From Chrysemys picta bellii (Eukaryota; Chordata; Testudines; Emydidae): a DNA stretch of 64,000 bases. Below are positions 1 through 13,300 of the stretch, piece by piece; the first letter of the stretch is position 1, and each line of letters begins with the position of its first letter. Under the pieces are notes generated by a model. That model was not told the DNA's origin and did no database searches. It saw only the letters and a list, made by a program, of their open reading frames with translations. A program made the position numbers and the translations under genes. The stretch is taken from positions 66,961,287-67,025,286 of the forward strand of contig NC_088792.1 in the NCBI RefSeq assembly GCF_011386835.1. The letters are read 5' to 3'.

Positions 1-29
1 TATACTGTTCGGCCCGCGAGTTTTGAGTT

Positions 30-850
30 TTGGCCCCCTGTGCAATTGAGTTTGACACCCCTGATATAGAACTATCCGGATTGCTTAGTGAACTGGGTGC
101 AAACAATGTGAATTTCAATACAGCCAAAGGTAAAGTGATAAATCTAGGAACCAAGAATACAAGCCATGCTTACAGGACAGGGGACTCTATCCCAGAAAGC
201 AATGACCCTGAAAAAGACTTGAGGGTCATGGTGGATAATCAGCTGGACAGAAGCTCCCAGTGCAACGCTGTGGCGAAAAGGGCTAATATGAGTGTGTAAA
301 CAGGAGAATATTGAGTAGAAATAGCAAGGTCATATTACCTCTCTATTTGGCACTAGTGTGATCACTACCATGTCCAATTCCGGAGTTCACAATTCAAGAA
401 GGATGTTGATAAAATGGAGAGCGTTCAGAGAAGACCCACGTGAATGATTAAAGGATTGGAAAATAGGCCTTAGACTCAAGGAGCTTATCTTATCAGAGAG
501 AGAAGGTTAAAGTATGATTTGATCATAGTACCTATGAGGGGAACAGAAATTTGATAAGAGGGCTCTTCAATCTAGCAAACAAAGTAGAACACAATCTAAT
601 GGCTGGAAGTTTAAGGTAGACAAATTCAGAGTGGAAATAAGGCACAAATGGTGAAGTCAGTTAACCACTGGGACAATTTACCAAAGACTGTCATGAATTC
701 TCCACCACTGGCAATTTTCAAAGCAAGATTGGATGTTTTTATACAGACTGTATTTCAAACAGGAAATAATTCAGGGAATTCCTATGGCCTGTGTTATTCA
801 GAAGATCAGACAAGATGATCACAATGGTCCCTTGTGGTCTTATAATCTGT
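30..850 (+). mobile_element. Ancient CR1-like LINE remnant (RT C-terminal part and 3' end)
   Basis: The 89-codon frame at 30-299 carries decayed versions of the CR1 ORF2 C-terminal region: an LGTKN stretch, then EKDLRVMVDNQLD and a QCNAVAKRAN stretch. These match in order the intact CR1 at 18.2-20.5 kb in this window ([28 protein letters not shown]). Past the stop, 395-440 still reads like the [13 protein letters not shown] segment. The end near 800-850 resembles the old CR1/L3 3' terminus (GGTCCCTTGTGGTCTTATAA). Many stops and indels make it inactive. Confidence 0.8.
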
Positions 851-2926
851 GAATCTCTCATATTTCTCTTTAGAGAAAAGAAAGACAGGGTTTGATTCTC
901 CATTGCGCACAAGAAGAGGGCTAAACAGGGAGCTGATTGCAGCTCCCCTGTTCTCAGCCACTTGGCCCTGGCATAAGTTAAAGACAGGCAGCTTTAATTT
1001 ATGCCACTGATGTAGGAACCCTAGCCAGCAGAGAATTGGGCATGGCTTGCATACTCCTTTTCTTACATCTCATTTTCTGGAGCATGAAGCACCAAATCTC
1101 TGGCCACTTTAAATTGAATATGGTGGGCCAGGGAATCTGGCCTATCATCAGCATACTAAGATTAACTCTCTGTCAGACCCAACGATATATAAACTCACAT
1201 GAAAAACTCCCATCACAGTTCTGGGTCTGTCCCATGTTACTGACAAGAGATTTTCCTTTAAATATATATTACTTTGCACCTTAACTCTGTACACTGAATT
1301 GTTCTCAATATGCACAGGAAGGTAATAGTTTAAGGTGAAAAGCTGCCGATACCCTCCTACTTTTGCATAGATAGATCTGAAATCTGTTCATCTGAACTGT
1401 ACTTAGTGCATTTATTTCCGTGTGTGATCACTTTATACGTCCTCCTCCTCACAATTTTTTTTCTTTTTAAAAACAAAAAATTCAAAATCGACATGGACTG
1501 TGGCCATTTGATGTAAAAATGTATCAATATTAAGAAAATTTAAATTTATGGCTCCCACAACAACTGTTATTCAGCCACATTCCTCATAAAGTTAGAATAT
1601 CAGCTATCTGCACCATTAACTGGGAAATCCATTGACGATGGCTGGGTTATGTGCATTGGTGAGTAAATGAACAAATAAATTAAAAAGCAAGGGTAATTCA
1701 TCATAAAATGTACTTTTCTCATTCATTTTGACAGCTGCTATTATAGTAATAATACTATGTAGCTATCAAAGCAAAGCATTCTCATACAAAGTTAACACAT
1801 GCAAACCGAGCCACCTTTGGCATGAGATACCTCCTACATTTGAGCAAACATCACAGCTACTGTGCCTTTGTAGAACTCCCTTGGCCATACTGTACTAAAT
1901 ACCTGCCCGAAGAAAGCAGAATTCACAAAGGATCTTCTGCGTCATCCAGTCTGATTTTACTTTTGCAAGCAAAGTTGAGGGATTCAACCTCATTCAAATC
2001 ATTAGCCATAACTTTGCAAAGGATAATGCGAACTTTCAATCCTGACTGAAATCCCAAAGGCTTAACTGAGGGCAGAAATGTATCCAACAAGTCAGGCAGG
2101 GTGTTAAGACATGTTACTTTTCAGACGTTATAGCTGGGGTGGAAATGATCGTTCAGAATCCCACAAGTATTTATTTTAAATTACACGATAGCCAACCATA
2201 TTTGAGCCATCTTCTCAATGGCTTTTAGGGAACCCAGATTAGTCTGTTTTAAGCGTGTATTTAATAGTATTTCTCAGAAAACCACATTTGATCTCTATTT
2301 GCTCCAAGTTTGATTTATCAAATAGGTTTTGTAAATTCTGAGTGTGAATGTGTATGTGTTTGTAATGTTTCACCACTAATATCTCCTGAAATGCTTTGGT
2401 ATTTATAGATCGAGTTTTGAAAAAAAATGAAGTCACATGCAGAATACGGTACCAGGAATAACGTTGCTCTGTATGTCAATTAAAGTGAAGTGTATGACCT
2501 CTGAGCAGAAGAAGTCTTTTTGTTCCCCCAGTGATAAGAACTTTCCTGGTACCACCAATCACCACTTCTTCTTACCCTAGACTTATGGGGGGGATGTTAA
2601 TTTGCAGCATCCCATATGAAGTATGGGACAAGAACCAGCAATCAGCAAACCAAAAATTCTAACAGTAACTAAATCTGAATCTGCCGGCTCTATTCCTGAA
2701 CATAATGCTACTGCAGCCTATGACAAAGACTGTAACAGTATGTGAGTATTATCATCACAAGGAAAGGCAATACATGAAGTATTTTGATGTTTTAATTAGC
2801 TTTAACATGAAGCAAAAAGTGAAAGATATCAAGTTACCAACAGAAAACAGAAGTTTATCTGAAGAAAAAGGTGAATTACAAAATATTAGTTAATCTGAAA
2901 AAAAGACTATTGATATTGTATTAATG
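851..2926. other. Intronic sequence, nothing recognised
   Basis: AT-rich sequence with only short chance open frames. I see no coding signature, RNA gene or clear repeat. It ends at the target duplication of the hAT element at 2,927. Confidence 0.5.
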
Positions 2927-3826
2927 CAGGCCCGCCGACAGCAATTCCGGGCCCCAGGGCAGAACAATGGGCCCCCACGCACGCACAAACTGCGCCCGCG
3001 CAGACACGGTCCACCTGACATTTTGGTGGTGCTGTGCCTGCACTGCAGAGTTGGCTCTCAGGATAGGGGCAGCATGTGGAGACCCTCTTGCTAGTGTCCA
3101 GCAAGCTGCCGGCTGCACTGATGGGCATGCTCTTCCAGTATAGCCAGGGCTTTCACATGCCTGCCCGGTAGGGCTGCCAACTGTCGAATCGTGCAAACCC
3201 AAAGATCCTTGCCCCGCCCCTTCCCTGAGACCATGCCCCCATCCTGCCCCTTTACCGAGGCCCTGCCCCCTGTTCACTCTACCTCCACCCAACCTCACTC
3301 ATTTTCACCAGGCTGGGGCAGGGGGTTGGAGTGCGGGATGGGGTGCAGTGTGTGGTCTCTGGCAGGGAATTTGGGTGAGGGAGGAGGTGCAGGATCTGGG
3401 AGGGAGTTTGGGTGCAGACTCTGGGGCAGGGGGTTGGGGTGCAAGAGGGTGGACGGCTCCCAGAAGCAACCAGCACACCCCTCTGGCAGCGGCTCCTAGG
3501 CAGGAGGCGCAGGGGGTCTCCGTGCGCCACTGCTCGCAGGCACTGCCCCCGCAGCTCCCATTGGCCACAGTTCCCGGCCAATGGGAGCTGCAGAGTTGGC
3601 GCTCAGGATAGGGGCAGCATGTGGAGACCCCCTCTCCAGGGACTGCAGGGATGTGCTGGCTGCTAACGGGAGCAGTGCGAATCAAGGGCGAGCAGGAAGC
3701 CTGCCTTAGCCCTGCTGCGCTGCCAGTGCCAGCGGCAGCTGGGGGCCCCTGGTACTTTTAAATCACCCAGGACCCTGGGCAATTGCCCCATTTGCCTCCC
3801 TTCTGCGCCCCCGTTCGGCGGGCCTG
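2927..3826. mobile_element. Nonautonomous hAT-type element, 900 bp, GC-rich
   Basis: The ends form inverted repeats: CAGGCCCGCCGA on the left, and CGGCGGGCCTG on the right as its complement. The 8-bp flanks TATTAATG (2,919-2,926) and TATTCACG (3,827-3,834) agree at six positions, as expected for a decayed hAT target duplication. Inside are two related copies of a unit containing GCTCAGGATAGGGGCAGC (near 3,057 and 3,602). A hairpin near 3,551-3,592 pairs CAGCTCCCATTGGCC with GGCCAATGGGAGCTG. The long open frames on both strands come from the high GC content and are not genes. Confidence 0.75.
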
Positions 3827-3834
3827 TATTCACG

Positions 3835-5107
3835 TGGGAATAACCTATCTGCCCAACCTGGTTCAATCTCAAAATAAGGCAAATATACCTGCTATCATTT
3901 CAAGAGGAACCTGATGAGAGAGAAAGTTGTTTGCCACTTAGAAATTTGGAGACCTTAGAAAACAATGTAAAGCGCACAGAAACACTGTAAATATTAAATC
4001 TGGTTTGGAAAAAAGGAAGAAAAAAACTCTTCAAGGCAAAATATCCTTTTTGTCTATCATTTCAGTTGTGCCAAGCAATCAGGAGACAGAGGTTTGCCCT
4101 CAGGTTATATTAAGGGTTATGCTTTTTTGGTTTTCAATTTTGAAATGTCATTTCTGCGTATCTTATGAAAGATTGATTATAGAGCATGATGAAATACTTG
4201 TATTTTCCTCCCTAGATTTGAATTTGTATAATAGATCATCATAACATGCAATATACATGAAACATCAAAGAATAGTTAATTTCCTTCTTTTTATGGTAGA
4301 TTGTGAAAGACCCTTCAGGTTTTTTTTTTTTTTTTCTACGTAAAATTACATTTTCTTTTTTAAGCATCCAACCACTTCACAATATTTGTTGTTTAGTGAA
4401 TGATACTGGGTGGAAACTATATGGAAGATCACCAATTAGGAAGTATAACTAAAGAGCAATTAAAATATTTTTTCCACTTTTGCAAGTATGGTATAATCAC
4501 CCCTCCTCATTGCCAGCACCTGGCCTTGGACTTCCGACTCTCCCTTCCCCCACCCCCACCCCCACCTCCAGTGTCCAAAGCAGTTGTAGTGGATAAGAAG
4601 CAGCAACAGAACTGACAATCTCATGATAAAATGTGTCACCACCTCCATATGCTAGCTGTGGAAAAGTGTCTTTGAGCTTCAAAAATACATGCCAACTCTA
4701 TGACAGAAGTCAAAATACTCTAATAAAAATTATAAATGACATTGCACTCAACAGGATATTGAAAAAAGAACTGAAAGTTTACAGGAAAGGGAAGTTTTTG
4801 ACATAAAACCTGAATGTAGTGAATAAATGGCATTCAATAAAAATGAAAGTTTAACCCATAAAATATTTAAACCAGATGTTGATTTTGTAACATTTGTTTT
4901 AGTGATAAACTGTTTTAATATTTGTACTTTTAACGTGCACTGTAATAAATCAGACAAACCCAAAATATAATGAACATACTGAGATAGAGAAATGACACAA
5001 TCCCAGTTTGTGAAACCAATTCACTTGGCAGGTGTGGGGGAGGGAGCAGAATAGATCTATCAAAAATCTAATGATAAGAAATGCTTTCACTTCCCCTCCT
5101 CCCCCAA
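3835..5107. other. Intronic sequence with low-complexity runs
   Basis: AT-rich intron with a T run near 4,319-4,336 and a C/CCCCCA-rich stretch near 4,545-4,570. No gene or recognisable element. Confidence 0.5.
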
Positions 5108-5657
5108 AGTGAACCTGGAGTATTGTGTCCAGTTTTGTCCCCCCCCCCCCCCCCCCCCCCGCCACACACACACTACAGAAGGGATGTGGACAAATTGGAG
5201 AGAGTCCAGCGGAGGGCAATGAAAATGACTAGGGGGCTGGGGCACATGACCTACGAGGAGAGGCTGAGGGAACTGGGGTTATTTAGTCTGAAGAAGAGAA
5301 GAGTGAGGGGGGATTTGATATCAGCCTTCAACTACCTGAAGGCGGGTTCCAAAGAGGATGGAACTAGACTGTTCTCAGTGGTGGCAGATAACAGAACAAG
5401 GAGCAATGGTCTCAAGTTGCAGTGTGGGAGGTCTAGGTTGGATATTAGGAAACACTATTTCACTAGGAGGGTAGTAAAGCACTGGAATGGTTACCTAGGG
5501 AGGTGGTGGAATCTCCATCCTTAGGGGTTTTTAAGGCCCAGCTTGACAAAGCCCTGGCTGGGATGATTTAGTTGTGGTTAGTCCTGCTTTGAGCAGGGGG
5601 TTGGACTAGATGACCTCCTGAGGTCTCTTCCAACCCTAATCTTCTATGATTCTATGT
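5108..5657 (+). mobile_element. CR1 LINE 3' fragment (RT tail and 3' UTR)
   Basis: The fragment starts at the CR1 segment reading EPGVLCPVL and runs on through [33 protein letters not shown] and [18 protein letters not shown]. These parallel the intact CR1 at 18.2 kb almost residue by residue. It ends in the CR1 3' UTR (TTGGACTAGATGACCTCCTG) and the terminal ATTCTATG-type octamers at 5,640-5,657. It is 5'-truncated, as usual for CR1. The frame shifts at the C/CA tract (5,141-5,174) and near 5,500. Confidence 0.9.
5141..5174. repeat. Poly-C / CA simple repeat inside CR1 fragment
   Basis: About twenty consecutive C residues followed by a short ACACAC run. It interrupts the CR1 reading frame, and its length is probably unstable or a sequencing artefact. 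Confidence 0.8.
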
Positions 5658-7224
5658 TATAAACTATGGTAGCATAATGGAAGATCAGAGAAACAAAGCA
5701 TTATGGGCAACAATTAAATGTTGGTCTAATGCCTCTTGCAGTAGAGAGGAAACAAGACTCTGCTGTAATGACTATAATGGTGATTCTCTTATGATGAGGC
5801 TGCCAAACGCAGACAAACCCTGTAGTTCTCTTCTTGTTCCCAGACTAATTGAACACAGTGTGCATTGCCCAACATCACCCCACAGGTTCTAAGTCCTGAC
5901 CTGGATAAAACAGTCATAGAGGGCTAGCTAAATACACTAATGGACGAAATAGCGGACTACACTATACAATGACTATTTGAAAAATTCTCCTGATTATTGT
6001 CTAGGTGAGGAGGAACAAAGCTTATCCTGTTCTTCTTTAACCCTAACGAGGGAAGACAGGTGGAGTGGGATGGAAAGGCAAGACAACAAGAATGATCAAT
6101 TAAATAAAAGTTGGGAAAAAATGTCACACACATTGAAAAGCTGAAGTCCCCAGCTATTTACAGCTTTCATTACTAGCATGGATGATTCAGAAGACACAGG
6201 ACTGTAAAATGGTTACTGGTCTCTCCCTCTAGCAGTGCTTATTTGGTCCAAGACAGGGTGTAGCAAGCCATGGACCTCTGGCCAGTGTACTTCCTATTCC
6301 CTTAAACAATAGTGAGGCTCAGACCTTAATGCCAGACCACAAAGATTATTATTAAAGCAGATCGGAATAAAAACGTGATATACTGCAGCAGAGCAGAAAA
6401 ACATGAGCTATAAATATTTAAATTGAGGACTGTGGGTCTAAGTTCTGATAAGTAAGGGACACAGAACACACTGGTGCAGAGCAGGAAGAGCAATAGCAGG
6501 GTCACTCTATGGAGCTAACATTACATTTAGTGGAAGACAGGCCTGAGAGCAGACTTCATAGCATAGCACAGAAGTCTAGAGCAACTACAAGACGGTCTGC
6601 AAAAAAGAACTGTTTGGCATCGTCCAAGTGCTCAAGGCAACACAAACAAGACTAAATTATTGCTTCATGCAATTCAATTTAATCTAACTCGGACACAGAC
6701 AACACAGTTCAAGATGTATGTGATGCACAAGAGGAAGATCCAGGGTTGCAGCAGGGCAAACATTTATTTAAAGCCATCTGATTTTATGATGTATTATCAC
6801 TGAAAGGCTTCCAAAAATAAGGGATCTGCCATTATGGGTGGATTGAGCCTTTATGTTCATGCCAGAGTAGATGGTGTAAAACAGTTGCACCATCCCATGA
6901 GGAATGCCAGGTAAGACTTATAGCCTCAGCTGTAAATCCTCTTAGAGCTCCGATTTGCATCTGCCCACCATTTTTTCAAGGTACAGCTGGTGCTTTGGCA
7001 GGGGATGGGGGATGTGGGAAGAGCGGATCTATGGTTTCATCCCACTAGTTGTTGATGTTCATGTCAGCTGTGCAGCCCGCTTTCCCTCCATACTCAGGGC
7101 TGCAATCCAGGCAGCCCCAGTGGAGCAGCAGGGTAGGGAGGAAGGGGAATACTCCCCCTACTACTTACCTGCACAGCTGCAATAGGGTTTGAGAGCCCTT
7201 GGTGTACAAGGAATGAGAAGGAGT
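5658..7224. other. Intronic sequence, nothing recognised
   Basis: No coding region, RNA gene or clear transposable element seen. Confidence 0.45.
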
Positions 7225-7370
7225 TACAAAATGTTGCCCATACCTCTCTGTGCTTCAGTTTACACACCTGTAAAATGAATATATATTTCCTAATCTCTCA
7301 GCATGTTGTGAGAGCTCCTAAAATAGAAGTGTAAATACAGAGTACTTATACAGAATATTATTGTAAAATA
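7225..7370 (+). repeat. Old MIR/L2-like SINE relic
   Basis: The stretch CTCTGTGCTTCAGTTTAC followed by CACCTGTAAAATG, then GTTGTGAG, resembles the conserved core and tail of amniote MIR/CORE-SINE elements. Strongly diverged, so the family is tentative. Confidence 0.5.
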
Positions 7371-10300
7371 AACACACTCTGAACTCTTCCCCCATCATCA
7401 CCATTTTAGGTTCATTGAATGGAATGAATCAAATATTAACTTTTCTATTTTAACAGAACTTTTTAAAAGTTCATCTCATTTTATTTCTTCAATGAGTCAT
7501 AAAGAACTATAATATAGAGTTTTTTATTTTCATTAGCATACAAGGCTGACATGAAAGCCAATTTTTCTACACCGCTGAACGAAATCAGCACTCTTCTTTT
7601 TGAATGTAGGGTGTTAGCCTCCAGACACGACAACAATAAACAACAGGAACATCAGTAATGTTCAAGGACTGCCAAAATATCTTGGCAGAGCGGGGTAACA
7701 GAACTGCATGCAGCTACTGCACTAGCTTTGATTGCTGGATATCAGTTCAAGTTCTATTCTCTTCAATGTAATGCATTCATTCTTACACAACTGGAGCAAT
7801 TAGAGCTCCAAAATTATGTAATGATATTGGCTTGATTCAACACAATTCTGTTTCATCACAGTAACAGCAAGCAGAAACTATTGCAGATAATCAGAAATTC
7901 CACTGTATCAAAACATAAATTAGCAAAACATTCTGTCCAATAAAGTTCAGAAAAATGTGGTTGTTTGTTTCGGGGGAGGGCAGAGGGGAAGAGATATGCT
8001 GAGGTACAATGTTGGAAGCGTTCAGCCATGTAGCTTGATCACTGAATAGGGATAGGATCCATTTACAGAATTGCCCCTGTGGTGTTTGCTATTGTTTAAT
8101 CTGTCTAGGTGCAGACTCAATAAGACATCAGTGCATTCTGTGAGCTGGTGCGCCTTCTGGTCAGGCAGAGCATTGCATCTGAGTTCTCTCAATCTGGCAA
8201 GGCTGCCAGTCAGTCCTTGGTGCCCAGGAGTCTGAAAAGTAAACCCTCTGTTCTTAAGGCTGTCAGGGAGTTGGTAGGGGAACCCAGTCTGCACATTCCA
8301 CTGGGTTCCAGTTCAGGGCTCTTAACCTAACCAGGCAGAACCAGGACTGGACAATTCCAGCCATTCCCTGAGCTCCTTTTTACCTCCTCTGGTTTCTGTA
8401 GGCTCTTCAGCCTGTTGGTCCGGTTGTCCGTTTTTAGGGTGCTGTCCCCGAGTGGCTGTTCAGCAGCTTGCTGGCAGGAGTTCCCATCTCCAGCCTGCTC
8501 ACTCCTCTGGCAACTGCCCACCCATCTGCATCCCAGCTCTTTTATGCTCCCAGCTGCTGTGAGGCTGCCAATCAGCAATGGCCAGCAGTACCTATATTAA
8601 CCCCTTAGTTGCCAGGACTGCATGGGGTATATACTCCAAATGACAATCCCTTTAAGCTGAAAGGATGCTTTTGTAACTAGAAGAACAGGATACCATCTTG
8701 ATTTACTACTTGGGGTTTTTTCATCCCTTTTATTTATTTTTTTGTTTGGAGTTTTGGTCAACGTAGCAGGTTGTCAAGCTCAGTCTCCTGCTGAATATTG
8801 TAGGAAACAATCTGTCAATTTTCTAGTGCCAGTTTGCACTCCTGTTATTAGCCCATCTCTGTGGAGGTCACTGATTGTTGTGCTGTTCCCCATTCAACAT
8901 GAAAAACACCTACAAATAAAATAGGGAGCAGAGGTAGCTTAAGCAGTGCCACCTTCTGCATGAGAGTGGCAAAGAGCCCTTTATCACTAGTGCCTCTCAT
9001 GTAAAAGGGTTGTGCAAAGTACAGAAGAAATTTAGTACCACCAAAAAGATCCTGCAAAATCAAAACAGTACAGAAAGCACAAGGGATATTCCAGTAATAG
9101 GCTCTGAACGCTAATACTGATAATGTGCAGGGAACTCTCTTTGTCAGCCTAGGAAACAACTTTAACAATAACCGATTTGCTAGATATAGGAGTGCTAGGA
9201 AAGATTCTATGCACTGAAACAAAAGATAGAGGCAAAGGAGGCTGAAGAGAAAGGGGAAAAAATCTTCTAGAAAATGTGTGGTTAAAAGCATTCGTTAAGT
9301 ATAGTGAACAGTTCAGACGGATGAGAACTAGGTGTAAAGACGTGGGGTTCTGAGGTTCCCTGAAGTTGAGGATGCAAACTTAGTGGTTTTGTGGTTAAGT
9401 TCTGGCATTTGACCAAGAAAAAGAACCAATTCTAGTGGACAGTTAATAGAAAAGGCCACTGTGGAACAAGTGGAAGAAATCAGACAGCAAATAATAACTG
9501 ATAATGACAGAAAGAGCCAAAGTGATGAGAGTATTAAGACAAAACTATCTTCTAAACAGGGAACAAAATATTTTTTAATTTTCAGATATAAGCTTAGCTA
9601 CCTAGAATTGGAAAGAGATTTCACAAGGCTTAAGAATCCTTCCTAAAGTGAAGCACAGAGATTGCAATTTTGCACCCAGACAAGCGGAGGATGAAGAGTA
9701 AAAAGTATAGATTCCTGGACGGCAGTTCTGGTCTTGTTCAGTGATTCTTGAGCAGATCTGGAGACCCAGAAAACAAGCTCAAAAATAGAGAATTAATACT
9801 AGTCCAAGATGATGAGAATATTTCTGATGTGTCTCATTTTCAAATAGTGCTTAAAGTAAGTATTCTAGCCTCTGGTGTCATATTGTCCACAAACTGTTTT
9901 ATAATTCATGTTCTATTTTGGGGGAAATTTCACTCGAATATCCTAAAAGAACTGTCAACATTGATAAACATGGACTAAGAAGTGAATACTGGTTCTATGT
10001 TAAGTAACACACACAGTTTCCTTGCCTTCATCATTCGTTATTTGAAACGTATGGTATTAATACTGTTCATGGACTAAAGTTGTAACTTCACTACTAAAAG
10101 AGGTTTGTTTTTACACTGATAAAGCTAACTTGATATAGAAGCCTAGTAGAGACAAGGTATAGTTAGTTTTTAACCTTGACTAACTATCTTGAGGTAAACT
10201 CCAAGTGTTGACCTTGACTAGCTACACAGAGGTAAAAACTACAGTGCCATCTCTTCACTAGAATTTTAATCAAAATAACTAGTTGGAGTTAAAAAAATAT

Positions 10301-13300
10301 AGGTGTGTTTTTTTAGTTAAGTAATGACACAGTCTTAACGAGTTACACAATAGAATTCAATTAAATATTCCTTCAGGCAGGTCTTTCTCAATATCCAGTC
10401 TATGTGTGTGTGTGTGTGGGGGGGATTTATCAAGAAAGCAAAGATATCCAGGCCTTCCTTCTTTAGGAAATGCCAGGATTCCCAAATCATAAGCATGATT
10501 TTGGTTCTTGAACATTTCAATTTTATGAGTAACAGTAGTTTTGCTATTTATTATATCTGAGTAAATTTCCTCTTTCTCCACTTCTTGCAACCAGTTAACT
10601 AATGTTGTCCATTGTGATTTCCAGTTTTTGTTTTGTGCTCAGTGCTGTGCATACAAGTATTCAGTTAACTCAGTTAATCTCCATTGCGCCACAGTCAGCT
10701 CAAGCCAAATAATTTGTATCAATTTCTTCTAGAAGTCTAAGAACATGGTCTTGAAGACCTGCTGAAGTATTGCAGCCTCTCACTAGCCCAAAGCAGATGG
10801 CCTGGTCAAGACCACGAACACAGGAGTCTTTGGAGTATACATGTTAGAGGTAGTTGCCATAGCATTCTCTCTCATCTGTACTGCACTGTCCAGGGGATTT
10901 TTATAAGAGAAAGGAGTAGTGAGTAAAAGATATTTTAACTGATATTATCTAGCAAAGAAAGCAACAGGTGCTCGGAGCTAATGGAAAAAACACATCTGCT
11001 TAGTTGAAATGCTAGGCCATGCCTCACCAGACTGTATACTATCTATTTTTAATAAGAACACAGCACACAGAATCTGAAGAATGCAGCAAATACCACAAAA
11101 AGACCATAAAATATATGGAATCCAAGGACTTTCCTATAACACAGATTTGAAATGCATTTTTTGTTTAGTTAAGAGTTATAATAATTATTGTCAATATGAC
11201 TATGGCCAATAGCACTTTTAACTCAGGCCAGAAGATGGTAGGTTCATATTTCACACCACACCTTAGCTCAGATTTAGTACTGAAATGCAGTACTAGAAGG
11301 GTTCATTTCCCAACTTAACTTGACTAGGAAGATAACAAGGTCAGCTGGATCACTTTTCAAAAAGATTAAAAGGGATAACAAAAAAAATCTGGCCAATACT
11401 CTCCTTGATAATACAAGTTCTAATGTCCAATGCTGTTTGTGAGCTGTTGATGCATGGATAATGGCTGCTATGTTTGCCTACAGAGTCATTGCACTACCAG
11501 TATCTGACTGATTGCTTTGTAAAAGGCTTTGTGGAACATGGAGTGAGAAAGACAGTATATATAAAACAAAATTCCATTCTATTTGGTTCAATAGGATTGG
11601 AAAGGGAAGAGAGTGTCTTAATTGTAATGTTTCTATCCACATTCCTTCAATTACATTGTAGCAAGTTTGAGGACATCACCACATTTATATGCACCACACA
11701 GATAATGCACTTGAAATGCTTTGAAACTGATATGAATAGGAACTATTCTCCTCTTTAATTAGCATTTTTGCCAGATGAACACTATAAAGTGCCAAGCTGT
11801 GGAATTCTATTAAAAGTTCAAATAGATACATGACTGTTTGCCAGATGATATTTTGAAATCAAAAGATTTCATTTTTTGGACATATGATTAGTTTTTCCTA
11901 ATTGTATGAAATAATGCAATTATCAAAATAATTACACTATATAAGCACAAAAATGGGAGTTGGAGTATGCAAACCATGGAAAGTCAGCAATACATAAAAT
12001 CCAGCTGAATACTTAAGCAGCTGCCTGATGTTCTCTGAATGGAGACTAGTATTCTAATCATTTGTCACCAGACAGGAAATGTGCAATTATGCTGCCAAAA
12101 AGATAATTTATCATAAAAAGTATCCATGATTTTTAAAGTCAAGCAGCAGATGCATCCATAATCACCATAGAAATAAACTCAAGCCCACTATCCATGACCA
12201 ATGGATCAGCATTACTGATAATACAATTTCAAATAATAAATTGGTTTTCAAACATTTTTTCTTCAAATCTTCATCTTAAAATTTGTATTGACAGTTAGGC
12301 CAAAAAATTGTGAACACAAATAAATCTGGCAAAGAGATAATTTACCTATCACATTAAACTGTTAAAATTTTCTATGGGCAGTTGAATTGCAAATTAAATA
12401 AAAAGAAAGATGATACACATTTTTAAAACAAATTATGGAAAATGAACTGGTTTCATAGCAACAGCTCTGCTAAAATTACTTAACATTTCTACTCAATCAG
12501 ATGTAAATTTAACTATGTTATCCCTTAAATGTTGATTATAGTAGCTCTTTTCAGATGCAAATTTAATATGTAATGTGAATGTGAATGTTGACAAAGCTGA
12601 TACGAAAAATCTCCTGATTAACATCATTTGCATGAACACAGCAACATTATTACAGACCTTCTACAGACAGAAGGAAATGGAAAGTGGATGGAGAGTCGCC
12701 TTCTCCATCCTCTCCCTGCTCTGCTTAGGATCAAAAACAAAACAAAAAATTTAGGACTGATATTCAATGTTATAAAATAAACAGTTAAAAATAAAAAGTT
12801 ATGGGTAAATGAATTAGATTTGCCAACAAAGCAAGATATTACATAGTAAAGAATGACAATCCATCTTTATTTCACATCACTCTACTGTCATAGACTCAGA
12901 GGAATGCAGGCGCCACATATAGCACTGTGTGGGTTGTAATACCTGGCAGAATGGAGTGAGTTAAGGAGTCATTAGAAACTTGTAAATTTCCTTGCTTTTG
13001 TGAGCTGCAGTTATAATCTTAAAAAAGGAGACAGGAGAGAAGATGGAAAGGGAAAGGGGGAGCTGCACATACTTTGCTCATTTCAGCAGTCCAACGTTTG
13101 CACTTTACACCATGAATAAACTGTGGAACACGTCAATATGTCAAGTATATAGTTATTGAACACCAGATTATTTTTACACGAAAGAAATAGGAAGCATATA
13201 TATAGAGCAGACTGTAGAAACGTTTCCTGTTGTTGCCGTATACTGTAATAAGTGAATACTGTAAAACAATGCATTTTAGTGCAGATCACATTAAACTGAT

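Noticed and set aside
2921..3872. Cluster of overlapping 60-126 codon frames on both strands
   Set aside because: All fall in the GC-rich noncoding hAT element, and no transposase motif is visible.
8848..9291. 147-codon Leu/Phe-rich minus-strand frame resembling a membrane protein
   Set aside because: Composition reflects the A/T-rich purine strand, and there is no conserved motif or splice context.
10140..10260. Partly self-similar GACAAGG / CTTGACTA stretch like a MITE
   Set aside because: Repeats are short and imperfect. No terminal structure could be defined.
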